A stretch of DNA of 36,088 bases from UBA2144 sp964506185 (lineage in GTDB: Bacteria; Patescibacteriota; Gracilibacteria; Peribacterales; Peribacteraceae). Below, one piece after another: positions 21,591 through 29,108 of the stretch (position 1 is the first letter of the stretch; the number at the start of each line of letters is the position of its first letter). Made by a program: the position numbers and the translations under genes. The notes beneath the pieces are model-generated. The model had not been told where the DNA came from, made no database searches, and worked only from the letters and a program-made list of their open reading frames with translations. The stretch is from the NCBI GenBank assembly GCA_964506185.1, contig CAZDKL010000015.1:1-36088 (forward strand), written 5' to 3'.

Positions 21591-23303
21591 CTACCTCAGA
21601 AGCTCCAACGCCTTCAACATCGGTTCATCTCTTTCTGACTTATATTCAACAATCAAATCTGGCTTGATCCCATTTTCATCAATCTTTATTCCTCTGGGAG
21701 TATGCCATTCCGCAATAGTAACCTTTAGTCCGGACTCATCATTGAATCTAACTACTTGCTGAACCGTACCCTTTCCAAAAGTATTTACACCAATAATGGT
21801 GGCTCGGTTATGATCCTGAAGGGCTCCGGCTACAATTTCTGATGCAGAAGCAGAGCCTTCATTTACAAGAACGATCAAAGGAATATTTTGGCGAATTGTC
21901 GGAGGATCAGTTGTAGTATCTACTCTCGTGCTATCACGGGAAACTATGCTAGCAATATCAGATCCCTTAGGAAGGAAATTGCTAAGCACAATATTAGCAG
22001 CCTTTAGAAGTCCTCCAGGATTTGAACGCAGGTCCAAGATGACTCCGGAAGGATTCTTGCTCTGCACCTGTTCCATCAAAGCTCTGAGTTCGTTCTCGGT
22101 GGTTTTTCCAAATTGCAGAAGTTTTACGACTGCAATAGTCCCCTGCCAAGTAATATCAATCTCGGGAACTTTTATCTCATCACGTTTAACACTAACTTCA
22201 AATTCATTTCCATTTCGCCTGATGGTGAGCAGTACTGTCGATCCTTTAGGACCACGAACTCTATCCACTGCCTCCATGAAACCAAGAGTAGTTAAATCTA
22301 CTCCATCAGCTCTTAGTATTTCATCTTTGGGTTTAAGCCCGGCTGCTTCTGCAGGAGATGACCTGAGCGGAGTTACAATCGTCAGAATCCCATTTTTTTG
22401 TTCTACTTGAGCTCCAATACCCGTAACAGTCCCTCTTATCTGTGTTTCCAAATTACTTATTCCCGCAGGTCGCAGAAATGTTGAATACTTGTCTCCAAGA
22501 GAATTTACAAGTGCTTCAGCAGCCATGTAAGCCGCTTTTTCCGGATCAATATTATCCGGATAAACAAAATGCTCATTTATATAAGACCATATGGTTTCCA
22601 GAATTTGATATTTGGGTAGACGAGCAGATGAGCTTGTTCCAACTCCAGTCAAAGATACCTTTATAGTCTGTGGCTTGTTATCTTCTCCTTGAACCTGAGT
22701 TTTTTTGAAAGTTTTAGTTGGAGCAAAAGTTGATGATCTAATTGGCTGGAGTCTCTTCGGCACTTCTTTGTCGGGAATAACTTCACCTGTAACTCGCCTG
22801 AGTAGTAGCTTCGCCTCGCTTCCTTTTAACATTCTCCTAACGCCAAAGTGAGATGAACTCTGAGGCGTCATCCAATTAAGTTTCTGAGCAACGGCAATAG
22901 CATCTGCCTCTGGTGTTCCGCTTCTCACATCCCTAAAGCGTACTATATCCTTACTAGTCAGACTTTTTAATCGAACCAAGACTACCAACGCCTGTCCTCT
23001 GGTAATACCACGTGCGAGTTGCAAGTCGCTTCCAAAGCTTTCTAGAGCTCCACTGTCGTGTGCAACTTCTACGTAAGGCTTAAGTGCTTTTGGAACTCTG
23101 AGGTAAGGAAGTTGTCTTTTGCTTTTGCTTGTTTGATAGTCCAAAGCTTTGATTGCAGCTCGAACAAAATCTCCACGCGACACAATTTGATTGTCTTTTG
23201 CACTTATATAATCACCCGCGTTGGCAACCGCCTGAACTTGCGATGGAAAAACGACTGTCAGTACAAAAATTGATAAAAATAGCTTAGCGGTATATTTGGT
23301 CAT
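21591..23303 (-). CDS. S41 C-terminal processing protease with SLH-like N-terminus
   Basis: 570 residues. After a signal peptide (KLFLSIFVLTVVFPSQVQA) there is a region of about 140 residues with three SLH-like repeats (VSRGDFVRAAIKAL; ITRGQALVVLVRL...RFRDV; MLKGSEAKLLLRRV). Then come a linker, a PDZ domain (about 292-380) and the S41 protease fold. The catalytic pair is in GSASASE (Ser486, by spacing) and GKGTVQQ (Lys511), 25 residues apart as in CtpA/Tsp. It degrades or trims exported proteins from their C-termini. The ATG at 23303 is chosen as it opens the signal peptide. The promoter -35 lies in a CAACCGA heptamer array. It follows the PrsW-like gene on the same strand. Confidence 0.9.
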   Translation of the reverse strand: MTKYTAKLFLSIFVLTVVFPSQVQAVANAGDYISAKDNQIVSRGDFVRAAIKALDYQTSKSKRQLPYLRVPKALKPYVEVAHDSGALESFGSDLQLARGITRGQALVVLVRLKSLTSKDIVRFRDVRSGTPEADAIAVAQKLNWMTPQSSSHFGVRRMLKGSEAKLLLRRVTGEVIPDKEVPKRLQPIRSSTFAPTKTFKKTQVQGEDNKPQTIKVSLTGVGTSSSARLPKYQILETIWSYINEHFVYPDNIDPEKAAYMAAEALVNSLGDKYSTFLRPAGISNLETQIRGTVTGIGAQVEQKNGILTIVTPLRSSPAEAAGLKPKDEILRADGVDLTTLGFMEAVDRVRGPKGSTVLLTIRRNGNEFEVSVKRDEIKVPEIDITWQGTIAVVKLLQFGKTTENELRALMEQVQSKNPSGVILDLRSNPGGLLKAANIVLSNFLPKGSDIASIVSRDSTRVDTTTDPPTIRQNIPLIVLVNEGSASASEIVAGALQDHNRATIIGVNTFGKGTVQQVVRFNDESGLKVTIAEWHTPRGIKIDENGIKPDLIVEYKSERDEPMLKALELLR

Positions 23304-23327
23304 AATGGTTTTGTTGGTAGCTAGAGC

Positions 23328-23356
23328 ATTGTAGGGAAGGCAGGGGTGACTAACAA
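23328..23356 (-). promoter_or_regulatory. promoter of the S41 protease gene
   Basis: TTGTTA (23351-23356), 17 nt, TACAAT (23328-23333). The leader is about 18 nt. Confidence 0.6.
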
Positions 23357-23374
23357 CCGACAACCGACAACCAC
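23354..23374. repeat. heptamer array (CAACCGA)2-CAACCAC
   Basis: Two perfect units and one variant, overlapping the -35 of the S41 promoter. Confidence 0.75.
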
Positions 23375-23595
23375 CTGATTTATTGTATGATATGTGTTCC
23401 GCTCGAGAGCGGAACGTCTTGTGGGGCTAAAGTAAGCCAATAAGTCTGAGTCATTAAAAGATTTTTTTGAGAGGGTATTGACGGGGATTTAGCGGCTGAC
23501 ACAATACTTACGACCCGCCCACCCTGAGTAATACCCCACCCCGGGGGGAGGGAACCATAATTACCAAGGTTAGTCACTAATGCAAACCAAGAATA

Positions 23596-25230
23596 TTAAG
23601 CCTCCAACGCATTCCCCTTAACCTTCACAAAAGTATCAGTATTCACGAGCCTGCCTCTCTCTTTCATGCTCTCCTGCTTATAAAACAATGTAGTGAATAT
23701 CCAGAATCCACCGACAATGTACATAAATGAAGGCAGCAGAAGTATTGGAATCAAGTGCAATACGTTTCCGGAACCAACATTAAACAGGTCACCAAATGTC
23801 TCGGGGTTATTTGGAAGCATATCCGGCAAGGTAACCATGAAGTTAAAGAATCCATGCAAGAGAGTTGCAATGATAAGTCCAACTAGCATTACCTGAACCC
23901 TGAATGCTTTCTTTGGAGGAATCCTGAATAACCAATAACTTAAGTCAGCAAATAGCGAAGCCTCTCCCCTCTTATGTACATCAGTGAGATATGATTTAGC
24001 AAAGATAGAAAGCCCAAGGAAGTATCCCAGCACTCCCGAAGAAACTATATGCACCATGGTGGTAAGTATGGATCTTCCCGAAACATTACCCAGGAATACC
24101 CACCACTGCGGTTCGGCTGCCTCGGTTAAGTATTCTCTGACGAATCCCAAGAAGTAACTTGGATTCAAAACGTTTTCCGCAAATGCGAATCCAATTGCCA
24201 CGATTACCGCCATCTGTATCACATCATCGATGCTGGAGAAGAATGATTTTCCGCTTTTCTTAAGCACCCAAAGCTTGGATGATTCCTCGATGATTCCAAC
24301 GATAATGAACGATATAAACATTGCAAGTATCGTCGACCTTATGCCTTCAACATGAACCAAGGTACCGGATACAAATGCATTTGAAGCTCTGCTGAAGTTT
24401 TCCGGAACAATTCTGAAAAGGAAGAATTGGAATTCTATTCCGCGCCTGACAAGCGCATCGTAGAAAAGTATCGGAGCTGTAGATAGCATTCCCGCAAAGA
24501 ACATGAGTAATACAAAACTAAAATGCTGTTTGTGATACTCAAGGAAAAACCAACACCATACTAGAGCAGGAACAAGCGCGACTAAAGCAGCAATCAAATG
24601 TGCAACCCTTTCACTCGGGGCTTCTTTGAAAATAATATGCATCCCCATCCAGAGAATGAACGTACCAAGTACAGTCGCTTTTATTCGAGGAGACCAAGGT
24701 CCGAATAAAAACCTCCATAGAATTATGGTACACACAATTCCCAGTGCCATTACAAACGGATCTTGTTCAACTCCCGTCTGCAGTATTGCATGCCCCAATC
24801 CCATTAGCCCGAATGAAATACCGGATCCCATCAATATCGCGAATACATAATTTCTGGCTTTCTTCCATTTATACTCAGCTGCAACCATCAATCCCCCTGC
24901 AATAAAGAAATACATAAGCATTCTTGCTGGAGTTAGATTGTTGAATGGGATTACTCCCTCAAGAACTTTGAGGGATAATACAAACAAGAAACCTGTCGCA
25001 ATAACAGTTCCAATCACAACCTTTGTAGTTGGAAGGTATGGCTTACGCTTCTTAAATGACTCAGGCGATTCATGGTCCATCAACATATGGTTGCAGATTC
25101 CAACCCAAGCTCTTGCAAGCCCGCATCCGATCAAGGCTCCAAGCGCAACCAAGCCAATTATTGTGAGCAGTTGATCATTCATTCCAAACACTTTTCCATC
25201 GTCACTGACTGCCGAGGCTGCAACTGGCAT
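23596..25230 (-). CDS. PrsW-like intramembrane protease (M82) family protein
   Basis: 544 residues as called, with about 12 membrane segments. The second half carries the PrsW signature: IIEESSKLW (Glu315-Glu316), FAFAENV (Glu352), a His in MVHIVSSG and another in LLHGFFNF. PrsW cleaves membrane-bound regulators such as anti-sigma factors in B. subtilis; the target here is unknown. The first roughly 250 residues are extra helices not needed for PrsW. The called ATG gives MPVAASAVSDDG, but the frame stays open upstream and reads KRRLQAYVSVGILFLG before it, a full signal peptide. The true start may be the ATA at 25287, or an ATG altered by error. A TATAAT sits just before that. Confidence 0.75.
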   Translation of the reverse strand: MPVAASAVSDDGKVFGMNDQLLTIIGLVALGALIGCGLARAWVGICNHMLMDHESPESFKKRKPYLPTTKVVIGTVIATGFLFVLSLKVLEGVIPFNNLTPARMLMYFFIAGGLMVAAEYKWKKARNYVFAILMGSGISFGLMGLGHAILQTGVEQDPFVMALGIVCTIILWRFLFGPWSPRIKATVLGTFILWMGMHIIFKEAPSERVAHLIAALVALVPALVWCWFFLEYHKQHFSFVLLMFFAGMLSTAPILFYDALVRRGIEFQFFLFRIVPENFSRASNAFVSGTLVHVEGIRSTILAMFISFIIVGIIEESSKLWVLKKSGKSFFSSIDDVIQMAVIVAIGFAFAENVLNPSYFLGFVREYLTEAAEPQWWVFLGNVSGRSILTTMVHIVSSGVLGYFLGLSIFAKSYLTDVHKRGEASLFADLSYWLFRIPPKKAFRVQVMLVGLIIATLLHGFFNFMVTLPDMLPNNPETFGDLFNVGSGNVLHLIPILLLPSFMYIVGGFWIFTTLFYKQESMKERGRLVNTDTFVKVKGNALEA

Positions 25231-25287
25231 TCCCAGAAACAGAATTCCTACGGATACGTATGCCTGAAGTCGTCTTTTGATGCTTAT
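25231..25287 (-). other. probable N-terminal extension of the PrsW-like gene (non-ATG start)
   Basis: Nineteen open codons before the annotated ATG encode a basic n-region and hydrophobic core that complete a signal peptide ending VAASA. The first codon that makes sense is ATA-AGC-ATC. No ATG, GTG or TTG is available between the -10 and this point. Confidence 0.5.
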
Positions 25288-25354
25288 GTATAGTTTGGGT
25301 ATTTGGGTATTATTATAACATAAAATCGATGTTTATAAAAGGTTCAATCAGACA

Positions 25355-25383
25355 TTGACTTATCCATCATATATTGTCATTAT
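25355..25383 (+). promoter_or_regulatory. promoter of cassette C
   Basis: TTGACT, 17 nt, CATTAT. The leader to the ATG at 25439 is about 50 nt. Confidence 0.5.
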
Positions 25384-25438
25384 ACCCTTCCGATCGTTTC
25401 ACAAGTCGTTACCTCTAATAGGCTCAAAGGAGTCAGAT

Positions 25439-25651
25439 ATGGATGCTCAATGGGCTAACTTGATAATGCACGGGATTATCCTGTATTTCACAATCGTAAC
25501 TCTTATTCGATTGGGAAGAACAGGAAGTACCGGCACCCCCATCTCCAGTGTCTGTGTAGACGACCCTGGCGATACCTTGCTGTACGTTCTCATCGCATCG
25601 TTCTGTGGGTTCATCGGAAATGGATACATGCTTATCTATTATCCTAGCTGA
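25439..25651 (+). CDS. small two-helix membrane protein (cassette C)
   Basis: 70 residues, function unknown. Two hydrophobic segments (about 8-24 and 46-66) flank a polar loop with RLGRTGSTGTP and one Cys. The start is fixed by AAGGAGT 7 nt before the ATG, the strongest Shine-Dalgarno in the window; an in-frame start at 25355 would run through the promoter. A textbook terminator follows within 30 bp. With the genes at 3133 and 15703 it forms a set of isolated, well-punctuated small membrane-protein units differing from the largely leaderless host genes. Confidence 0.65.
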   Translation: MDAQWANLIMHGIILYFTIVTLIRLGRTGSTGTPISSVCVDDPGDTLLYVLIASFCGFIGNGYMLIYYPS

Positions 25652-25676
25652 CCCCACGAACAACGATCGTACCCCC

Positions 25677-25714
25677 GGGGCCCTCGCAACCAACTCGTGA
25701 GGAGCCCCTTTTTT
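25677..25714 (+). terminator. intrinsic terminator of cassette C
   Basis: GGGGC/GCCCC and CCTC/GAGG stem followed by six T. Confidence 0.88.
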
Positions 25715-25724
25715 AAAATCCTCT

Positions 25725-25762
25725 GTTTCATCTGTTTCATATGTTTCTTCTGTTTCCTTATC
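25725..25762. repeat. 9-nt tandem repeat (CTGTTTCAT-like)
   Basis: About four copies of a TGTTTC-containing 9-mer directly before the glycyl-tRNA synthetase gene. Confidence 0.7.
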
Positions 25763-25792
25763 TAGCAATATTCCTGTACCTTATCCCCGATT

Positions 25793-27409
25793 ATGCCAGC
25801 TGAATCCCTCGACACCCTCGTTTCCCTCTGCAAACGCAGAGGTTTCATCTTTCCCGGATCTGAGATTTATGGGGGCCTCGCAAATACATGGGATTACGGT
25901 CCTTTGGGGGCTGAGCTAAAGAATAACGTGAAACGCGAGTGGTGGAGATCATTCGTACACAAGAGACCCGATATCGTGGGTATAGACAGCGCGATTCTTA
26001 TGAATCCAAAGACCTGGGAAGCAAGCGGACACGTTGGTACTTTTGCAGATCTGATAAGTACGTGTAAGTACTGCAATAAACATATTCGTGAAGATCATTG
26101 GAAAGACCTGATTCAGGATAGCAAATGGTTTAAATCGCTTGCAAAACTATATGAAGAAAATGGAGAAGTAACTCTCGACGACTTGAGGAATTGGGGTAAA
26201 AAAGATGCAAAAAAGCTCGCACCAAACTTGGCTATTGCACGCAATCCTGACGTTACTATCTCTTGGTTGTCAGAGAAGCTGGAAAAATTAAGTTGGGCAG
26301 AGACTGAGATTCAAAGCACGATGCTTGAATTAGTCAGATATCTTTCTTCCGAACAGCTTTCAAAAGAAGGATTGCAAACCCCATGTCCATATTGCGGAGG
26401 AGAAATTACAGCCCCAAAACCTTTCAATCTTTTATTCCAAACTCAACAAGGAATTATTGAAGATGACAGTAGGATAATATATTTGAGGCCCGAGACTGCA
26501 CAGGGAATGTTTGTAAACTTTTCCAACGTTCTTGATACCGAGCGACCCCGTCTTCCATTTGGAATGGCACAGATCGGAAAAGCTTTCAGAAATGAAATTA
26601 CTCCCGGCAACTTTACATTCCGAACACGAGAGTTTGAGCAAATGGAGATTGAGTATTTTGTTGAACCTGACGAAGCTCCCGGCAAGTTCGAAGAACTTAA
26701 AGATGCACAGTGGGAGTGGCTGACAAATTTGGGACTAAGTGAAGAGAATCTTAAGTGGCGTGAACACGAAAAAGAAGAGCTCTGTTTCTACAGTGACAGA
26801 ACCATGGACATCGAATACAAGTTCCCATGGGGCTGGGGCGAGCTGACTGGAATTGCAAACAGAACTGATTACGATTTGTCTCAGCATGAAAAATTCTCGG
26901 GGCAGGAACTTAAGTACACAGATCCCAATGATCCAAAAAATAAATTCATTCCTTATGTAATTGAACCAACGTTTGGAGTGGACCGTTCGATCTTAAGTTT
27001 CCTGATCGAAGCTTACACTGAAGAAGAGCTTGAGAATGGAGACGTAAGAACTGTAATGAAATTTGATCCTCGCCTCTCCCCTGTCGATGTCGCAATTCTT
27101 CCACTGAGTAAGAAGGAACCTTTGATCGCAAAAGCTCAGGAAATACATAACATGATTCTGGATCAGACTGATCTGGTTACGGACTTTGATGTAACGGGAT
27201 CAATCGGCAAGCGCTACCGAAGGCAGGACGAGATCGGAACTCCTAAGGCGATCACAGTGGACTTTGGCACGATTGGGGAAGACAAAGAGCAAGGTGGACT
27301 GAATACCGTTACCATGCGTGATCGTGACTCGCTTGAGCAGATGCGCGGAGGGATTGGAAAGCTTGTTGATGAGTTGGCGAAGATAAAGCCGAGTGAGAAG
27401 GTTTTGTAG
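25793..27409 (+). CDS. glyS: glycyl-tRNA synthetase, homodimeric class II type
   Basis: 538 residues. This is the single-chain alpha2 GlyRS (eukaryote/archaea/Gram-positive type), not the bacterial alpha/beta GlyQ-GlyS pair. Visible: GFIFPGSEIYGGLANTWDYGP at the N-terminus, motif 2 region (YLRPETAQGMFVNF and FGMAQIGKAFRNE), FRTREFEQMEIEYF, motif 3 (FGVDRSILSFLIEAY) and the anticodon-binding C-terminal domain. Cys pairs CKYC and CPYC are spaced in the insertion region and may bind zinc. It is somewhat longer than bacterial relatives (about 460) because of the 90-210 insert. The ATG has no Shine-Dalgarno. Confidence 0.95.
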   Translation: MPAESLDTLVSLCKRRGFIFPGSEIYGGLANTWDYGPLGAELKNNVKREWWRSFVHKRPDIVGIDSAILMNPKTWEASGHVGTFADLISTCKYCNKHIREDHWKDLIQDSKWFKSLAKLYEENGEVTLDDLRNWGKKDAKKLAPNLAIARNPDVTISWLSEKLEKLSWAETEIQSTMLELVRYLSSEQLSKEGLQTPCPYCGGEITAPKPFNLLFQTQQGIIEDDSRIIYLRPETAQGMFVNFSNVLDTERPRLPFGMAQIGKAFRNEITPGNFTFRTREFEQMEIEYFVEPDEAPGKFEELKDAQWEWLTNLGLSEENLKWREHEKEELCFYSDRTMDIEYKFPWGWGELTGIANRTDYDLSQHEKFSGQELKYTDPNDPKNKFIPYVIEPTFGVDRSILSFLIEAYTEEELENGDVRTVMKFDPRLSPVDVAILPLSKKEPLIAKAQEIHNMILDQTDLVTDFDVTGSIGKRYRRQDEIGTPKAITVDFGTIGEDKEQGGLNTVTMRDRDSLEQMRGGIGKLVDELAKIKPSEKVL

Positions 27410-27478
27410 CCACTCGTTATGTTCAAAAGAAGCGATGAGGAGGACGACTTAGGAGGGTCTAGCTTTTGTGTGCAATGG

Positions 27479-28009
27479 TTATTTTGCCATAAAAGTTCTA
27501 GGCAACGCCGTCTTTTCAGAAAATTCTACTACAAACCTTGACGCATCACGATCAGAAGAATCTCTATCAGTAAATTCCAGCAAGCTACGAACTGCTTGTC
27601 TAAACCAGATAAACTGCTTTGCCATTTCAATGCAATCCGCAAATTGCTCTGCATCTCCAGGCTCCAACTTTTCATCATCTTCCGCCAGCATACTATTTAG
27701 TGCCAAGTTTTCAGCAACAAGCCTAATTACATTTGAATCATTTGTCTGATCCATGAACTCATCGATATCACCACCACCCGATTCCGCTGCCGCAAGATCA
27801 CCCTTTACTTGTTCTAACAACTGATCTGCTTCCGCACTAATTGCATCTATCTCTTCATCCGACAACAAATCATGCAATCTCTGAAGTGAAGATTGTATTC
27901 TGCTAAATACCCCCGGTCCATCCGTACCAACAACAAATAGTCCAATATCTTCCGCTGCATCAACACCTTTTGCATCTTCTAAGAGCCATTGCCTAATCTT
28001 ATCTTTCAT
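27479..28009 (-). CDS. acidic soluble protein of unknown function
   Basis: 176 residues, strongly acidic, mostly helical in appearance, with no signal peptide or membrane segment. A Gly-rich break (ESGGGDIDEF, about 95-105) separates two helical halves; the second has FADCIEMAKQFIWFRQAVRSLLEF. I recognise no family. Codon use looks like the host. The ATG lies 12 nt after TATAAT, and two direct TATATGCACA repeats overlap that promoter, which suggests regulation. It is convergent with the glycyl-tRNA synthetase gene and divergent from rpsB. Confidence 0.6.
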   Translation of the reverse strand: MKDKIRQWLLEDAKGVDAAEDIGLFVVGTDGPGVFSRIQSSLQRLHDLLSDEEIDAISAEADQLLEQVKGDLAAAESGGGDIDEFMDQTNDSNVIRLVAENLALNSMLAEDDEKLEPGDAEQFADCIEMAKQFIWFRQAVRSLLEFTDRDSSDRDASRFVVEFSEKTALPRTFMAK

Positions 28010-28021
28010 AATCTACAAGGA

Positions 28022-28052
28022 ATTATATGCACATTAGATCTGTATATGCACA
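28022..28052 (-). promoter_or_regulatory. promoter with direct repeats for the acidic protein gene
   Basis: The minus strand TATAAT (28022-28027) is 12 nt before the ATG. TATATGCACA occurs at 28024-28033 and 28043-28052, 19 bp apart, consistent with a two-site operator. Confidence 0.45.
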
Positions 28053-28127
28053 CTGTGTCAAACACTTAAAATTGTTAATTCTTCAATAAATCCTTGCATC
28101 CACCCCACAAAACCCTTTTAATGGAGC

Positions 28128-28246
28128 CAAGTTCTTCCTGATCACCGCGGTCCTAGCGCATGAGCGCTACCCTGAGTAAGCCCCGAAGGGGCGCATCGAA
28201 GGGTGAGCCCACGTTTCCTCCGCAATATGGTGAGCTGATGGAAGAA
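28128..28246 (+). promoter_or_regulatory. candidate structured leader of rpsB
   Basis: A closing stem pairs TTCTTCC (28132-28138) with GGAAGAA (28240-28246), and TCACC (28142-28146) with GGTGA (28229-28233). Inside are TAGCGC-ATGA-GCGCTA (28154-28169) and GCCCC-GAA-GGGGC. S2 operons are often feedback-regulated by their leader; whether this is one is untested. Confidence 0.35.
28170..28203. repeat. CTGAG..TCGAAG dispersed element with nested hairpin
   Basis: CCCTGAG...CGAAGGG flanks GCCCC-GAA-GGGGC. Same family as 29893-29929. Confidence 0.65.
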
Positions 28247-28276
28247 ATACTAAGGATAAAGCACCGAGTAAGAAAC

Positions 28277-28340
28277 CTTACGTCTTAAGTCTTACGTCTT
28301 ACTCCTTAACATCCTACGTCTTACCCCTTACGTCCTAATC
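28277..28340. repeat. heptamer array of CTTACGT type, nine units
   Basis: Nine consecutive units such as CTTACGT, CTTAAGT, CTTACTC and CCTACGT, all 7 nt except one 8-mer, ending 2 nt before the rpsB start codon. Confidence 0.85.
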
Positions 28341-28342
28341 TC

Positions 28343-29056
28343 ATGTCTATTCCATCTGAAAAAGAACTATTCGAGGCAAACTGCCACATTGGCCACAGAA
28401 AGGAAAAATGGAACCCTCGCATCGCGCCGTACTTGTACGGATCACAACGCGGGATTTACATTTTTGACCTCGTGAAAACAAAAGAGCATCTGGAAAATAT
28501 GATTGCCGAGATCAAGAAGCTATACAGCGAAGGCAAAACCATCCTCTTTGTTTCCACCAAACAACAGTCCATTGCTCCTATCGAAGCTATCGGACAATCA
28601 TTAAATCAACCTGTTGTAACCAAGAAGTGGATACCGGGACTTCTTACCAACTGGTCCACAATCAAAAGAAGAATTAAATATTATCTGGATTTGCAACAGT
28701 CATTCCAAACAGGAGAAATTGAAAAGTACAAAAAGAAGGAACAGCAAATGCAAAGAAAGAAATTAGCCAAACTCGACACTGCACTTTCAGGAGTTGCAGA
28801 TATGACAGAACTTCCTGATGCAATTTTTGTTGTTGATGCAGTCCGAGATAAGGTTGCAGTCCGCGAAGCCAAAAAGAAAGGCATCTTGCTTTACGGCATT
28901 TGCGATACTAATGCGGACCCAGATGACTTTACCGAGTTTGTCCCTGCAAATGATGACGCAGTAACTTCCCTTAATGCAATCCTAGACACACTTGAAACTG
29001 AACTTAAAGGAACTTCTTCAAAGAAGAAAGAAAAGGAAGAAGCTCTCGCAGCCTAA
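28343..29056 (+). CDS. rpsB: 30S ribosomal protein uS2
   Basis: 237 residues, normal for uS2, an assembly-late protein of the small subunit and partner of bS1 binding in many bacteria. Family signatures: HIGHRKEKWNPRIAPYLYGSQRGIYIFDLVKT at the N-terminus and PDAIFVVDAVRDKVAVREAKK in the second half. A Lys/Glu-rich tail ends the protein. The upstream heptamer array abuts the ATG, leaving no Shine-Dalgarno (CGTCCTAATCTC). It is followed after 52 bp by tsf, the classic bacterial pairing. Confidence 0.96.
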   Translation: MSIPSEKELFEANCHIGHRKEKWNPRIAPYLYGSQRGIYIFDLVKTKEHLENMIAEIKKLYSEGKTILFVSTKQQSIAPIEAIGQSLNQPVVTKKWIPGLLTNWSTIKRRIKYYLDLQQSFQTGEIEKYKKKEQQMQRKKLAKLDTALSGVADMTELPDAIFVVDAVRDKVAVREAKKKGILLYGICDTNADPDDFTEFVPANDDAVTSLNAILDTLETELKGTSSKKKEKEEALAA

Positions 29057-29058
29057 CC

Positions 29059-29093
29059 CTAAGCTCTAAGTTCTAAGCTCTAAGTTCTAATCT
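29059..29093. repeat. heptamer array (CTAAGYT)4 plus variant
   Basis: CTAAGCT, CTAAGTT, CTAAGCT, CTAAGTT, CTAATCT fill the rpsB-tsf gap. Confidence 0.85.
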
Positions 29094-29108
29094 ATCCCCC
29101 CTAACATT

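Larger units (their letters stand above)
23304..23595. other. 292-bp structured spacer of unknown role
   Basis: No convincing gene. It holds the S41 promoter and heptamer array (23328-23374), a perfect hairpin GTTCCGCTC-GA-GAGCGGAAC near 23397-23416, GTATTG...CAATAC near 23480-23510, and a GC-rich CCCCACCCCGGGGGGAGGG hairpin near 23535-23555. The density of stems suggests a structured RNA or a dispersed repeat; I recognise no family. Confidence 0.5.
28010..28342. other. 333-bp spacer upstream of rpsB
   Basis: No gene. From left: promoter of the 27479 gene with direct repeats, an AT-rich stretch, a candidate structured leader (28128-28246) containing a dispersed CTGAG..TCGAAG element, and a heptamer array (28277-28340) ending 2 nt before the rpsB ATG. 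Confidence 0.65.

Noticed and set aside
23380..23577. 65-residue minus-strand frame
   Set aside because: GTG start, no recognisable domain, runs through several strong hairpins; better treated as structured non-coding DNA.
28277..28340. CRISPR array
   Set aside because: Repeats are 7 nt, contiguous and have no spacers; no cas genes in the window.
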